Shown in pieces: positions 52,218 to 62,222 of a stretch of 64,000 nucleotides of DNA. Source of the stretch: Lachnospiraceae bacterium (lineage in GTDB: Bacteria; Bacillota; Clostridia; Lachnospirales; Lachnospiraceae); NCBI GenBank assembly GCA_014804675.1, contig JAAUZH010000037.1:1-64000 (forward strand). Reading direction: 5' to 3'. Position numbers and translations under genes: made by a program. The notes under the pieces were generated by a model. It ran no database searches. It was given only the letters and a program-made list of their open reading frames with translations, and was not told the DNA's origin. Each line of letters opens with the position of its first letter. The stretch's first letter is position 1.

Positions 52218-53228
52218 ATGGTAAGTGTGATTGTGCCGGTGTATAAAAGTGAGAAGACATTAGAGCGGTGTGTGAAGAGTCTTACCATGCAGTCCTATAA
52301 GGATTTGGAAATCCTGCTGGTGGTGGATGGACCGCCGGATCAGTCGGGAGAGCTGGCTGAAAAGCTGGCAGGAGAGGATAATCGGATTCGTGTCATTAAC
52401 CAGAAGAATCAGGGAGTCAGTGCAGCCAGAAATAAAGGGCTTAAGGAAGCAAAGGGAACGTATATCCGCTTTTTGGACAGTGATGATTATGTGGAGAAGG
52501 ATTCCATTCAGATTCTGGTAGAGGCAATGGAAGCAGGAGATACGGATTTTGTGGTTGCTGGATTCCATCATCTGTATTTTGGACGGTGTATCGAAAAGCT
52601 GCCTGAGCAAGAAGGGATTTTCCGGGTAGAAGAAAGTAAGGATTTTATATGGAAGCTGTATGGAGCGGGATTTTTTCATATGCCCTGGAACAAGCTGTTT
52701 AAACGGGAAATGATAAAAACAGGATTTCCAGAGGATTTGAATTTAGGAGAGGATCTGCTATTCAATCTGGCATATCTGAAGGGATGCAAACACTTTTCCA
52801 CCGTGAAAAAGCCGGTCTGTGAGTTTATTCAGGATGACAGAGGAACCACGCTATCCACAAAAAAAAGAAAGGATAAGCTGGAGATTGCTTTGTTATTGTA
52901 TGAAAGAACCGGACAGGCTATGGAAGCGCTTTTTGGTGACTGCAGGACAGAGGGTGTATTGGAAAACAAATTGATTGTGGAATTTCTGGATGATTTAGAG
53001 CAGCTGGCATTTGCCGATTCCATGACTATGAAAGAAAAACTGCGGATTATCGATGATTATAAAAATGCCCTAAAAAAATTAAAAAAAGAACACCCGGAGC
53101 ATAAAGTACGATTAGAGTTGTTGGACTATAAGATTATTTATTTCTTTCTGAATATAGGCTGCAGGCATATGACCTACCTTATGATTGTCCTAAGAGGCTT
53201 TGTGGTCAGGCTGTTAAAAAGGAGGTAA
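52218..53228 (+). CDS. Family 2 glycosyltransferase
   Basis: 336 aa from ATG 52218, 7 bases after AAAGGAGG; ATG 52212 is too near. GT-A fold with VSVIVPVYKSEKTLERCVKSL, VVDGPPDQSG, GVSAARNKGLKEAKGTYIRFLDSDDYVE (the DSDD divalent-metal motif), and a C-terminal region for acceptor contact. First of three tandem GT2 genes. Donor and acceptor sugars are not predictable. Confidence 0.92.
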   Translation: MVSVIVPVYKSEKTLERCVKSLTMQSYKDLEILLVVDGPPDQSGELAEKLAGEDNRIRVINQKNQGVSAARNKGLKEAKGTYIRFLDSDDYVEKDSIQILVEAMEAGDTDFVVAGFHHLYFGRCIEKLPEQEGIFRVEESKDFIWKLYGAGFFHMPWNKLFKREMIKTGFPEDLNLGEDLLFNLAYLKGCKHFSTVKKPVCEFIQDDRGTTLSTKKRKDKLEIALLLYERTGQAMEALFGDCRTEGVLENKLIVEFLDDLEQLAFADSMTMKEKLRIIDDYKNALKKLKKEHPEHKVRLELLDYKIIYFFLNIGCRHMTYLMIVLRGFVVRLLKRR

Positions 53229-53233
53229 CGATT

Positions 53234-54229
53234 ATGGTAGAGCCGCTTATTACAGTAATTGTGCCTATTTATAAGGTGGAAGCCTATCTGGAGAGGGCGA
53301 TTTTATCTATTACGAATCAAACCTACAGCCATATGCAGATTATACTTGTAGATGACGGTTCTCCGGATAACTGCGGAAGCATTTGCGATACCTATGCAAA
53401 AAAGGATAAACGTATTCAGGTCATACACAAGGAAAACGGAGGGCTTTCGGATGCCAGAAATGCCGGGCTTGATGCTGCAAAGGGAGATTATATTGCTTTT
53501 CTGGATAGTGATGATTATATTGCACCCTTTTTTCTGGAAGTGCTTTTGAGGACATTGAATGCTACTGGAAGCGATGTGGCCCTATGTCCTTATCAGACAG
53601 TGACGGAGCTGGAGCCGGTGGAGTTTCAGCCTCCTTCCAAAGATAAAGAATGGGAGAAGGCACACTATTTTGTTTATGACAGAAAAGAACTTTTGTTGAA
53701 TATGTACGATAGGAACCATCCTGATGCAACTTATTTTATTGTGGCATGGAATAAGCTGTATAAAGCTTCCCTCTGGAAAGAAATCCGGTTTCCAAAGGGA
53801 AAGATTCATGAGGATGAAGCCACTACTTACAAAATATTGGATAAAGCAAAAAAAGGTGTTTATGTAAAATGTCCGATGTATGGATATTTTAGTGCGCCTT
53901 CCAGTATTACAAGAGATGCCTTTCACATAAAGCGCCTGCAATGGATGGAGGCATTAACAGACCGGATTGCCTTTTTTGAAAAACAGACCGGAGAAATCGA
54001 TCTGGCATTTTTTGCATGTAAGGCAAGGGCGGACGGAGCCATCCGCTATTATTATCCTTTGAAGGAGCAGGTAAAAGATTCCGAAAAAGAACAAGAACAG
54101 TTAAAAGAATATGTAAGAGCTGCTTTAAGGGAGCAGAAAACATATGGTTCCCTTGCTCTTGCTACCCGAATCGGATACCGGCTGTTTCTTTTTTGGCCGG
54201 CATTGTATAAAAAGCTGATAATTTCGTAA
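53234..54229 (+). CDS. Family 2 glycosyltransferase
   Basis: 331 aa. Second of three tandem GT2 enzymes. Motifs ITVIVPIYKVEAYLERAILSI, VDDGSPDNCGSICDTYA, GGLSDARNAGLDAAKGDYIAFLDSDDYI and, later, AWNKLYKASLWKEIRFPKGKIHEDEAT, where the ED pair probably serves as catalytic base. No membrane helix, so it acts at the inner face. The start has AAAAGGAGGTAACGATT and lies 5 bases behind the previous gene. Confidence 0.93.
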   Translation: MVEPLITVIVPIYKVEAYLERAILSITNQTYSHMQIILVDDGSPDNCGSICDTYAKKDKRIQVIHKENGGLSDARNAGLDAAKGDYIAFLDSDDYIAPFFLEVLLRTLNATGSDVALCPYQTVTELEPVEFQPPSKDKEWEKAHYFVYDRKELLLNMYDRNHPDATYFIVAWNKLYKASLWKEIRFPKGKIHEDEATTYKILDKAKKGVYVKCPMYGYFSAPSSITRDAFHIKRLQWMEALTDRIAFFEKQTGEIDLAFFACKARADGAIRYYYPLKEQVKDSEKEQEQLKEYVRAALREQKTYGSLALATRIGYRLFLFWPALYKKLIIS

Positions 54230-54265
54230 TGAAAACAGAAATATAAGAGTAAAAAAGGAAGAACG

Positions 54266-55294
54266 ATGATTCAAGTAAGTATAGTCATTCCCGTATATAA
54301 CATGGAAAAATATCTGAAAAGGTGTATGGACAGTGTGCTTGCCCAGAGCCTGAAAGAAATAGAAATTATTTTAGTAGATGATGGAGGCAGTGACGGTTCT
54401 GTTGCCATGTGTGATGAATATGGGAAGCAGTATGAAAATGTAAAGGTTCTGCATAAAGAAAACGGAGGCCTGACTTCTGCCTGGAAAGCGGGAAGCGAGT
54501 TAGCGGAAGGTAACTATATTGGATATGTGGACAGCGATGATTTTATAGAACCGGATATGTTTGAAAGGCTTTTGAGAGAAGCGGAAAAAGAAGATGCGGA
54601 TATAGCGTGCTGTGGACTTCGGCATATTTATGAATCTGGCAATCATGAGGAATGGGTAGAGCAGATGGAATTCCCGGAGCAGGTTTTTACAGTAGATACT
54701 TTAAAGGAGCATATGTTTCCGGTACTGATCAATGACGGCAGCTTTATGGGACGCCATCTTATGCCAAACCGGGTTACAAAAATCGTGAAAAGAGAGCTGG
54801 TAAAGAAGAATCTTTCCATGTGTGATGACCGGGTATCCATTGGAGAAGATTATCAGTTTTCCCTTTGCATGTTCTTAGATGCAAAAAAAGTTGTGATTGT
54901 AAAGGATTTTTATCCCTATTATTACTATATGAATGATGCTTCCATGACCATGAAATACGATGAGCATTATATGGATAAGATAAAAATCATGAAGGAAAAT
55001 CTCTGCCGGATTTCCGATGCAAAGGCAGCTTATGATTTAAAGCCCCAAATTGTCAACGACTTTTTATGTCTTACCGTGCTTCATATAAAGGGGGGGATTT
55101 ATAAAAAGAAACATGCCCCCTATCAAGAGCATCGGAGGGACATGAAGAAAATCTGTACCGATAAGGAGGTAATTGAAGCCATGAATACTTATCGGATGCC
55201 GGGGCTGTCCATGGCAGAAAAGCTCTTTTTGTTTTTTATGAAACATCATATGTATTTTGCTATTTTTATGGCGGTACGGATTTATTTCAGGTAA
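54266..55294 (+). CDS. Family 2 glycosyltransferase
   Basis: 342 aa. Third tandem GT2 enzyme: VSIVIPVYNMEKYLKRCMDSVLAQ, VDDGGSDGSVAMCDEYG, GGLTSAWKAGSELAEGNYIGYVDSDDFIEP and GEDYQFSLCMFLD. Sequence differs enough from its two neighbours to suggest a distinct sugar or linkage. The C-terminus ends in a basic/aromatic segment. Followed by a membrane-bound transferase after 66 bases. Confidence 0.92.
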   Translation: MIQVSIVIPVYNMEKYLKRCMDSVLAQSLKEIEIILVDDGGSDGSVAMCDEYGKQYENVKVLHKENGGLTSAWKAGSELAEGNYIGYVDSDDFIEPDMFERLLREAEKEDADIACCGLRHIYESGNHEEWVEQMEFPEQVFTVDTLKEHMFPVLINDGSFMGRHLMPNRVTKIVKRELVKKNLSMCDDRVSIGEDYQFSLCMFLDAKKVVIVKDFYPYYYYMNDASMTMKYDEHYMDKIKIMKENLCRISDAKAAYDLKPQIVNDFLCLTVLHIKGGIYKKKHAPYQEHRRDMKKICTDKEVIEAMNTYRMPGLSMAEKLFLFFMKHHMYFAIFMAVRIYFR

Positions 55295-55360
55295 TCGGAA
55301 ATTTTCAGATAAACGGATGTGATTTGGGATATGCTGAAAAAGCAGGAATAAGGAAAGCGT

Positions 55361-56905
55361 ATGAAAAAAGAAAACAAGGAAAGACAACTGGATATATGCT
55401 GTTTTATAGGTTTTATCCTGCTCATAGGATTCATTTGCTTTTTATCTTTTTATAAGCTGGATGCAAAATATGTGGACCCTTGGGATGAAGCAAGACATGG
55501 TGTCAATGCTTATGAAATGTATAAGGAAGGAAATCTGATAAGGAGCACCTACCTATACGAGACGGATTATTACAATTTGAAACCCCCTCTTAGTATGTGG
55601 TGCATTATGATTTTGTTTGCGATTTTTGGCACCAATGTATTTGCCCTGCGGGCATATTCTGCCCTGTGCTATGTGATTTTATCCATTGCAGTAGGCTGTT
55701 TTGTAAAAAGGAAATACGGAAGGCTGGAAGCGCTGTTTACTTTGGGATTTCTGGCTGCCAATACGACGCCGTTCATTGCCCATATGGTAAGAGCAGGGGA
55801 TGCGGACAGCTTGTATGTGTTACTGTTTACTTTGGCTATGTTGTCCATGCTGCGAATTGAAAAGAATCAGAAATATTTATATGCCTGCGGTCTGTTTTTT
55901 GCATTGGCATTTTTAACAAAAAGCTTTCATGCAGGAGTCATAGCCGTGATCGGAGGTTTGTTTCTTCTGCTCACAGGGGAGCTTAAGAAAATGTCCATAA
56001 AAACCTGGGGGCTGTTTCTCGGTTCTTTTGTGGTTCCCATAGGAATCTGGGCAGTTCCAAGGCTCTTTACGGATGGCATGGTTTTTTTTCGGCAGATGCT
56101 TTATACAGACGTGCTTGGGCGTTCCAGTCAGGGCTTTGGAAGCGTAGAAGGAACGTTCACCTATTATCTGGAATATTATCTTGGAATAGCAGGCGCTAAT
56201 TTCCCCACATTGGCATCCAAAGGAACCGTATATGGTCTGGCAGCGCTTATCTGCGTGGCAGGCGCCGTTTATTATAACAGGCTGTTTACAGGAAGGAATT
56301 ATAAAAAGATTATTGGATATCTGCTTTGGATATTTGTTCCTCTTTTGGCATTTTCGGCAGTAAGGACGAAGCTTTTATGGTATATGTATCCGGTTTTTAT
56401 TCCATTGTTTATGGCAGCAGGCATTGTGGCAGGAAGGCTTGTGAAGGAAAAACAGATCAGCTGCTTTGTCAGAGGGATAACGGCAGTCTGTGTAGTAGTG
56501 GGAATCGGTTACTTTTCCAGAGATGTGTATGTGCAGATTGAGGAGAAGCTCAACAATCAGCAATCGGCTCTTGAGTTTCAAGACCTTGTAAAAAATACGG
56601 CAGAAGTGGTCAAGGAAGCAAAGGCTTATGTGATTTATGAAAAGGAACAGGGGGTCTGGAATCAGCAGGATGTATTTGTGGCAGAGGCATATGGCGATTA
56701 CCGTTGCCGGAATTTAGAAGGCGCTGCCTTAGAGATGAAGAACATCTTCTTGGAAATAGTAAAAGAGCCGCAGGAGAAAGAACCGGTTATTTGTTTTCTC
56801 TATAAGGAGGGATATGACAGTATCGTAAATGCACTGAAAGAAGCAGGGCTTGAAGTAGAACCTTTAGAAGAAAGTGAAAATTATGGGGTAGTTATGATAA
56901 AATAA
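55361..56905 (+). CDS. Polyprenol-linked sugar transferase, ArnT/PMT type (GT-C)
   Basis: 514 aa with about 11 transmembrane helices. The first extracytoplasmic loop carries the catalytic pattern DPWDEARHGVNAYEMYKEGN (acidic DE), followed by KPPLSMW, both signatures of GT39/GT83 ArnT-like enzymes that move a sugar from a polyprenyl phosphate to an outside acceptor. The C-terminal 110 residues are soluble. It fits as the last step of the glycan cluster. Confidence 0.87.
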   Translation: MKKENKERQLDICCFIGFILLIGFICFLSFYKLDAKYVDPWDEARHGVNAYEMYKEGNLIRSTYLYETDYYNLKPPLSMWCIMILFAIFGTNVFALRAYSALCYVILSIAVGCFVKRKYGRLEALFTLGFLAANTTPFIAHMVRAGDADSLYVLLFTLAMLSMLRIEKNQKYLYACGLFFALAFLTKSFHAGVIAVIGGLFLLLTGELKKMSIKTWGLFLGSFVVPIGIWAVPRLFTDGMVFFRQMLYTDVLGRSSQGFGSVEGTFTYYLEYYLGIAGANFPTLASKGTVYGLAALICVAGAVYYNRLFTGRNYKKIIGYLLWIFVPLLAFSAVRTKLLWYMYPVFIPLFMAAGIVAGRLVKEKQISCFVRGITAVCVVVGIGYFSRDVYVQIEEKLNNQQSALEFQDLVKNTAEVVKEAKAYVIYEKEQGVWNQQDVFVAEAYGDYRCRNLEGAALEMKNIFLEIVKEPQEKEPVICFLYKEGYDSIVNALKEAGLEVEPLEESENYGVVMIK

Positions 56906-56929
56906 AGGACGCAGAGGAGCAGCAAGCAG

Positions 56930-57964
56930 GTGAAAGTGAGAACAGATGGAAAATCAAATATGACAGTTCTGATAAAGTTTGTCATACTTATTCTGGCAAT
57001 GGCTGTTATTACCATAGCCAGTATGGTATATTTTAAAATACTGGTTTCTGATGCAGGTGATATGGAAAAGCAGGAATATAACGAGTATGTAAGGCACTAC
57101 GCATTTATTGCAGATAACATGGAAAATGATTTATGGGAAGAGGTATTTCAGGGAGCAAAAGAACGAGGAGAAGAAACGAATGTTTATCTGGAATGCTTTG
57201 AAGGCAGTGAGGCAGTGGAATATTCCAAAAAAGAGCGGCTGCAGATAGCAATTGCGGCAAAGGTAGATGGAATCGTACTGGAGGCGGATGAAAGCGACGA
57301 AATACTCAAATTGATTGACCTGGCAGTGGACAACCAGATTCCGGTAGTAACGGTGATGACAGACAGTTATGGAAGTAAAAGGCAGAGCTTTATTGGAATC
57401 GGAAGCTATAATCTTGGAAGGGAATATGGCAGACAGATTATACGGGTTTCCACAAAGGAAACGAAAAAGGTGCTCATTATTGTGGACGACCATATAGACG
57501 ACAATAATAAGAACATTGTGTATACAGGAATCAGCGAAACTATTTTGAATGAGGGTAATCATTTGAATCTTGAAATGGACACTATGGTAGTAAGTGATGA
57601 AAGCACCTTTGGGGCAGAAGAAGCCATACGGAATATTTTTAAAAATTCGGAGGAATTGCCAGAGGTGATTGTCTGCCTGGATGAACAGGCCACTAATAAT
57701 GCGTGTCAGGCAGTGGTAGATTATAATCTGGTAGGAGAAGTGAACATTATAGGCTATCATATTACGGATACAATCGCAAATGCCATAGAGCGAAAGATAT
57801 TATCATCCACAATTGTGGTTGACTCCAGACAGATGGGAGCCGATTGCGTGGATGGTTTGAATGAATATATTGCAACCGGTTATGTAAATGATTATGTTGT
57901 GATGGATGTGGATGCTGTTACAGTAAACAATTTGAGGGAGTATAGGAAGGATGCTGCGAAATAA
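56930..57964 (+). CDS. Membrane-anchored sugar-binding protein of the two-component cluster
   Basis: 344 aa from GTG 56930 with AGGAG upstream. An N-terminal transmembrane helix (FVILILAMAVITIASMVYF) anchors a periplasmic-binding-protein fold of the ribose/galactose type: EEVFQGAKERGEETNVYLE, KVDGIVLEADES, QIPVVTVMTDS, GIGSYNLGREYGRQI and VIVCLDEQATNNACQAV. It has no lipobox, unlike the second one at 61056. The histidine kinase gene overlaps its end by 14 bases, so it probably reports a sugar signal to that kinase. Family parallel: XylFII with LytS/YesN of Clostridium. Confidence 0.85.
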   Translation: MKVRTDGKSNMTVLIKFVILILAMAVITIASMVYFKILVSDAGDMEKQEYNEYVRHYAFIADNMENDLWEEVFQGAKERGEETNVYLECFEGSEAVEYSKKERLQIAIAAKVDGIVLEADESDEILKLIDLAVDNQIPVVTVMTDSYGSKRQSFIGIGSYNLGREYGRQIIRVSTKETKKVLIIVDDHIDDNNKNIVYTGISETILNEGNHLNLEMDTMVVSDESTFGAEEAIRNIFKNSEELPEVIVCLDEQATNNACQAVVDYNLVGEVNIIGYHITDTIANAIERKILSSTIVVDSRQMGADCVDGLNEYIATGYVNDYVVMDVDAVTVNNLREYRKDAAK

Positions 57965-59459
57965 AGCCGGTAAGAAGAAAAGATACATAAGTATACAAAC
58001 AAAGCTGATATCAGTGTTCTTTTTTACTACTGCTATAGTTTTCACTGTCAACGTGTATATGTACATCAATTTTAATCGTATGATAAAGCGCATTGATGAA
58101 ATTTATGTGAGCAATGCAAATTCCAATGAACTGCAAAATGGACTGAATCAAGTGCAGAACAGCATGTCTGAATATTTGAATACGAAAAGCTCGGATTCCA
58201 TGGAAGAGTACTTCCGCAGTGAGGAAAAATATTCCGGAATGCTTCAGGCATTAAATGATACAATTGTGGAAAATGACAATATGATTATGGAAAAGAACAT
58301 AAGAAGGATGTCGGAAAGTTATTTAAGCCTTACAAACGATATTATTGAGGCAAAGCGCGGCAGGAATGTGGAAAGGTATAAAGTGCTGTATGAGGAGGCT
58401 GGTCAGCTGTATTCCTATATAAATACTTATATATATACTTTAAATAATAAGCAGTTTCAGAACAACTCGGAAAATTATTCTGCACTTTTTGCTACTTTAA
58501 AGTATATGGAAGTTGTCAATATGGTGATTCTGTGCATTGTTGCTTTACTGAATGCATTATTGACGATAGTCCTTACAAGGGGGATTACAAGACCTTTAAA
58601 GCAATTGTCGGAAGCTGCTAATCAGGTGGCACAGGGAAATCTGGATATTGAACCAACAGAAACAGAAAGCCGGGACGAGGTAGGAGTGGTTACAGGGGCA
58701 TTTAATCAGATGGTATTAAGCCTTCAGGCATATATCAGGCGCTTGAAGGAAAGTCTGGAGCTGGAAAGCGCTATGAAGGAAAAGGAACTGATGATGGAAA
58801 CCCATTTAAAGGATGCCCAGTTGAAATATCTTCAGGCTCAGATTAATCCCCACTTTTTGTTCAATACCTTAAATGCCGGAGCACAGCTTGCCATGATGGA
58901 AGAGGCGGAAAAGACCTATCGGTATATTCAGAATGTTGCTGATTTTTTTCGTTACAATATTAAAGAAAGCCGGGAAAGTGTATCCTTAAATCAGGAAATT
59001 GAAATAGTAGACAACTACATTTATATACTGAATGTACGGTTTTCAGGAGAAATCCATTTTAGAAAGCATGTGGATGAAAGCCTGACCAATGTGCAGGTGC
59101 CCAGCATGATCCTGCAGCCTATTGTGGAAAACTGTATTAATTATGGAATACGAAATATTGAATGGGAAGGATATATTGATTTGTCTGTATATAAAGAAAG
59201 GAATCATATATGCGTCAGCATACGGGACAATGGAACAGGCATGAGTGAGGAGAAGATACAAAAGATTATGAGCAGCCGGCAGAAAGAGGATGATTCAGAG
59301 CAGAATTCCAACGGAATCGGGCTGGATAATGTAATCGGGCGGCTGCGTCTGTTTTTTGGAATAGAAAAGGTTATGGAAATTACCAGTGCAGGAGAAAATA
59401 TGGGAACAGAAGTAGCCATTTTTATTCCGTATGAAGAAAAGGAGAATGGCCATGTATAA
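57951..59459 (+). CDS. Sensor histidine kinase, LytS/YesM type
   Basis: 502 aa. Two transmembrane helices (about residues 17-37 and 180-205) enclose an extracytoplasmic sensor of about 140 residues. A HAMP segment (TRGITRPLKQLSEAANQVAQGNLDI) follows. The kinase core has the phosphorylated His301 in QINPHFLFNTLNAG, the N box QPIVENCINYG, the G1 box DNGTGM and the G2 box GIGLDNV. It overlaps the sugar-binding gene before it by 14 bases and the regulator gene after it by 8. Confidence 0.95.
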   Translation: MLRNKAGKKKRYISIQTKLISVFFFTTAIVFTVNVYMYINFNRMIKRIDEIYVSNANSNELQNGLNQVQNSMSEYLNTKSSDSMEEYFRSEEKYSGMLQALNDTIVENDNMIMEKNIRRMSESYLSLTNDIIEAKRGRNVERYKVLYEEAGQLYSYINTYIYTLNNKQFQNNSENYSALFATLKYMEVVNMVILCIVALLNALLTIVLTRGITRPLKQLSEAANQVAQGNLDIEPTETESRDEVGVVTGAFNQMVLSLQAYIRRLKESLELESAMKEKELMMETHLKDAQLKYLQAQINPHFLFNTLNAGAQLAMMEEAEKTYRYIQNVADFFRYNIKESRESVSLNQEIEIVDNYIYILNVRFSGEIHFRKHVDESLTNVQVPSMILQPIVENCINYGIRNIEWEGYIDLSVYKERNHICVSIRDNGTGMSEEKIQKIMSSRQKEDDSEQNSNGIGLDNVIGRLRLFFGIEKVMEITSAGENMGTEVAIFIPYEEKENGHV

Positions 59460-61059
59460 AATCATGATTGGAGATGATGAAGGAATCGTAATTGATGCAC
59501 TTACGTTTATCATCAAGAGAAACTTTGGGGATATTTGTGTGATCGAATCGGCAAAAACCGGCAGGAGCGTCATTGAGCTGGCTGAGACGATGCATCCGGA
59601 TATTGCTTTTATGGATATACAGATGCCGGGAATTAATGGGATTGAAGCCATGAAGGAAATCAAAAAGAGCAATCCCAATACGATTTTTATTGTCATCAGT
59701 GCCTATGATAAATTTGATTATGCCAAGGAAGCATTAAATATTGGCGCAATGGATTACTTAAACAAGCCTATTGACCAGAATGAGATTGTGAATATTCTGA
59801 AAAAGGCAATGGATAAAGTAGATGGGGAACGGGAAAAAAGAAGCCGGGATCTTTTAATACAGGAAAAGCTGGAAACAGTAGTTCCCATTATAGAAAGCGG
59901 TTTGATTTATTCGGTGTTGTTTCAGGAAAATTATGCGGATGATACGGAAAATTTTAAGCGTCTGTTAGGAATAGAAACGAACTGGGGTTACATGATGGTA
60001 ATTGAATGCGGAGATTCACAGGAGGGGGGACATTTGACCAATACGGTAGGAGCCAGCGTCAGAGTACAGACTTACTATAGTGAATTGAGGGAAATCATTA
60101 AAGAACATTTTTCCTGTGTGGTAGGCTCCATGATGGCAAATACGATAATTGTCCTGATTCCCTGTGGGGATCGTGAGCCCGATGGAGGAGAAGAATACAG
60201 TGAGCGGATTGAAATCATTGAAAATGCCAGGAGGATGGTAAGGAAGCTGAAGGGCCGGCTGAATGCCCAGTTCAGGGTGGGAATCGGATCGGTACAGAAG
60301 CTGAGTGAAGCAGAAACCTCTTACATGGAGGCGATGAATTCCATACGTCTGTCTACCGGTTCTGTAGCCCATGTAAAGGATTTACCTATCGGGTGTGACT
60401 ATGAGGAAGACTATCCCATTGAAACAGAAAGAGCCCTGTTTGAAAAAACGGAAGAGGGAGATGTGAATGGGGCAGTAGCAGAGGCGGGACGTTTCTTTGA
60501 CTGGATGACGGAAAGATATCCGGAAGCGGTTATGGACATTAAGCTGAAAGCATTGGAGCTGGTGCTTATGACTGAGTATATCAGTTATGGAAGCGGCGGA
60601 ATGACCTATCATTTCAAGGCTCGTCATGATTATTTACAGACCATCAATGAAATGAAGGATTATGAAGGGCTGCGTTCCTGGTTCCTTGGGAAAATCCAAA
60701 AGGCATCCCGAAATGTAGCCACCAAGAAGGAGAAAAGCTCTACCAGTATTGTGGACCGGGCCAAAGAATATATCCGGACCCATTATCAAAAGGATATTTC
60801 TTTGGACGATGTGAGCAGAGAAGTAAATATCAGTCCGTATTATTTTAGCAAGCTGTTTAAAGATGAAACAGGGGAAAACTTTATTGAATATGTAACGGCT
60901 GTCCGTATGGAAAAAGCAAAAGAGCTGTTAGAGTATGGAAATAAGAGCATGAAGGAAATCTGCCTGGAAGTAGGTTATGCAGATCCCAATTATTTCAGTC
61001 GTTCATTCAAAAAGAATCTGGGCGTGACACCTACAGAGTATAAGGAGGGAAAAAGGTGA
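59452..61059 (+). CDS. Response regulator, YesN/AraC type
   Basis: 535 aa from ATG 59452 (7 bases after GGAG; ATG 59446 too near). The receiver domain has DDE near residue 8-10, the phosphorylated Asp55 in FMDIQMPG, and K in NKPIDQ. A middle region of about 270 residues is typical of YesN proteins. The C-terminal AraC DNA-binding domain has two helix-turn-helices: DISLDDVSREVNISPYYFSKLFKDETGENF and SMKEICLEVGYADPNYFSRSFKKNLGVTPTEY. It should activate the downstream binding protein/ABC genes. Confidence 0.95.
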   Translation: MYKIMIGDDEGIVIDALTFIIKRNFGDICVIESAKTGRSVIELAETMHPDIAFMDIQMPGINGIEAMKEIKKSNPNTIFIVISAYDKFDYAKEALNIGAMDYLNKPIDQNEIVNILKKAMDKVDGEREKRSRDLLIQEKLETVVPIIESGLIYSVLFQENYADDTENFKRLLGIETNWGYMMVIECGDSQEGGHLTNTVGASVRVQTYYSELREIIKEHFSCVVGSMMANTIIVLIPCGDREPDGGEEYSERIEIIENARRMVRKLKGRLNAQFRVGIGSVQKLSEAETSYMEAMNSIRLSTGSVAHVKDLPIGCDYEEDYPIETERALFEKTEEGDVNGAVAEAGRFFDWMTERYPEAVMDIKLKALELVLMTEYISYGSGGMTYHFKARHDYLQTINEMKDYEGLRSWFLGKIQKASRNVATKKEKSSTSIVDRAKEYIRTHYQKDISLDDVSREVNISPYYFSKLFKDETGENFIEYVTAVRMEKAKELLEYGNKSMKEICLEVGYADPNYFSRSFKKNLGVTPTEYKEGKR

Positions 61060-62096
61060 AAAAGGTATGTGTTCTGCTGCTGGCATGTATGCTGGCGCTG
61101 ACTGGCTGTTCTGTTGAAACCTTGGAGGAAGATGGCTCGGAACAGTCAGAGGAAGAAAAAATCCGTATCGGGATGATTTTTGATACCTTCGTAGTAGAAA
61201 GATGGCAGAGAGACAGAGATGTGTTCGTATCTACGGCTATGGAGCTGGGAGCAGAGGTAAATGTCCAGAATGCAAACGGCGATGTGCAGGAGCAGGTGGC
61301 CCAGATGGAATATTTTATTGGAAAAAAGGTGGATGTAATCGTGGTGGTCCCCATTGAATCCAGCGCTCTTGTAAAATCCATAAAGAAGGCAAAAGAAGAG
61401 GGCATTAAGGTCATCTCTTATGACAGGCTTACTATTGGCGCAGGAACGGATTTATATGTATCATTTGATAATGAGACAGTAGGACAGCTCATGGGAGAAG
61501 CCGTCTGCAGTAAGCTGGAAAGAGGAGATAAGATTCTTATGATCTGCGGGCCTAACAGTGACAATAATGTATCCTTTGTGGAACGGGGCTTTCGAAAAGA
61601 GCTGAAACAAAATGGAATAGAGGTGGCGGATATCTATTATGCGGATGAATGGCGTGCTGAATATGGGGCTGAATATATAGAACAGTATGGGGATGGACTC
61701 CATGAGATACAGGCGGTTATGTGTGGCAATGATAATCTGGCAGGACAGGTTATCCGTGTTCTTGCGGAAAAGCGCATGGCAGGAGACATTTGTGTAGTGG
61801 CACAGGATGCAGATCTGGATGCATGCCAGAGAATCGTGGAAGGAACCCAGTACATGACCGTATATAAACCGGTGGAGAAGCTGGCGGTTCAGGCGGCCGA
61901 GGCGGCGGTGGAGCTGGCACAGGGAAAGCCGGTTCAGACAACGGATTATATTGACGATGGAATATACCGGATTCCCTATATTAAATTGGAACCCATAGCA
62001 GTTACGGCTGAAAATATGGATGAGACGATTATAAAAAGCGGCTTTCATTTAGCGGAAGACGTATATTTGAATCGACCGGAAATGCTGATGAAATAG
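61056..62096 (+). CDS. Sugar-binding lipoprotein, xylose-type (XylF-like)
   Basis: 346 aa from GTG 61056, overlapping the regulator stop (GTGA) after AAGGAGGG. Lipobox LALTGC with Cys at 19. Periplasmic-binding fold close to D-xylose-binding proteins: VVERWQRDRDVFVSTAMELGAEV, KKVDVIVVVPIES, VISYDRLTIGAGTDLYVSFDNETVGQLMG, and the end IKSGFHLAEDVYLNRPEMLMK. Because it is coupled to the kinase/regulator genes and not to a permease, it may be a sensor like XylFII rather than a transport component. Substrate likely xylose or another pentose, not proven. Confidence 0.88.
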   Translation: MKKVCVLLLACMLALTGCSVETLEEDGSEQSEEEKIRIGMIFDTFVVERWQRDRDVFVSTAMELGAEVNVQNANGDVQEQVAQMEYFIGKKVDVIVVVPIESSALVKSIKKAKEEGIKVISYDRLTIGAGTDLYVSFDNETVGQLMGEAVCSKLERGDKILMICGPNSDNNVSFVERGFRKELKQNGIEVADIYYADEWRAEYGAEYIEQYGDGLHEIQAVMCGNDNLAGQVIRVLAEKRMAGDICVVAQDADLDACQRIVEGTQYMTVYKPVEKLAVQAAEAAVELAQGKPVQTTDYIDDGIYRIPYIKLEPIAVTAENMDETIIKSGFHLAEDVYLNRPEMLMK

Positions 62097-62216
62097 CAGG
62101 ATTTTATTGCGATATATGCATATGCAGGGCAAAAAAATGCTATTCTTTTTTTGAAGCAGACTGCAGGACAATAAAAATTTGCTGAATTTCACAAATAAAT
62201 AAGGGCTTTTATGTGG

Positions 62217-62222
62217 TATAGT
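62217..62222 (+). promoter_or_regulatory. -10 box of the ChvE-like transporter promoter, weak -35
   Basis: TATAGT at 62217-62222 is a fair -10, but the -35 position (62194-62199, AATAAA) has no match. A promoter without a -35 box normally depends on an activator, here probably the AraC-type regulator encoded just upstream. Confidence 0.45.

Noticed and set aside
57131..57760. 209-aa open frame on the minus strand inside the anchored sugar-binding protein gene
   Set aside because: Opposite an overlapping operon gene, with no family resemblance.
62100..62160. A-run/T-run hairpin near 62129-62152 considered as a terminator
   Set aside because: The stem would be only A-T pairs (seven) and too weak; not listed.
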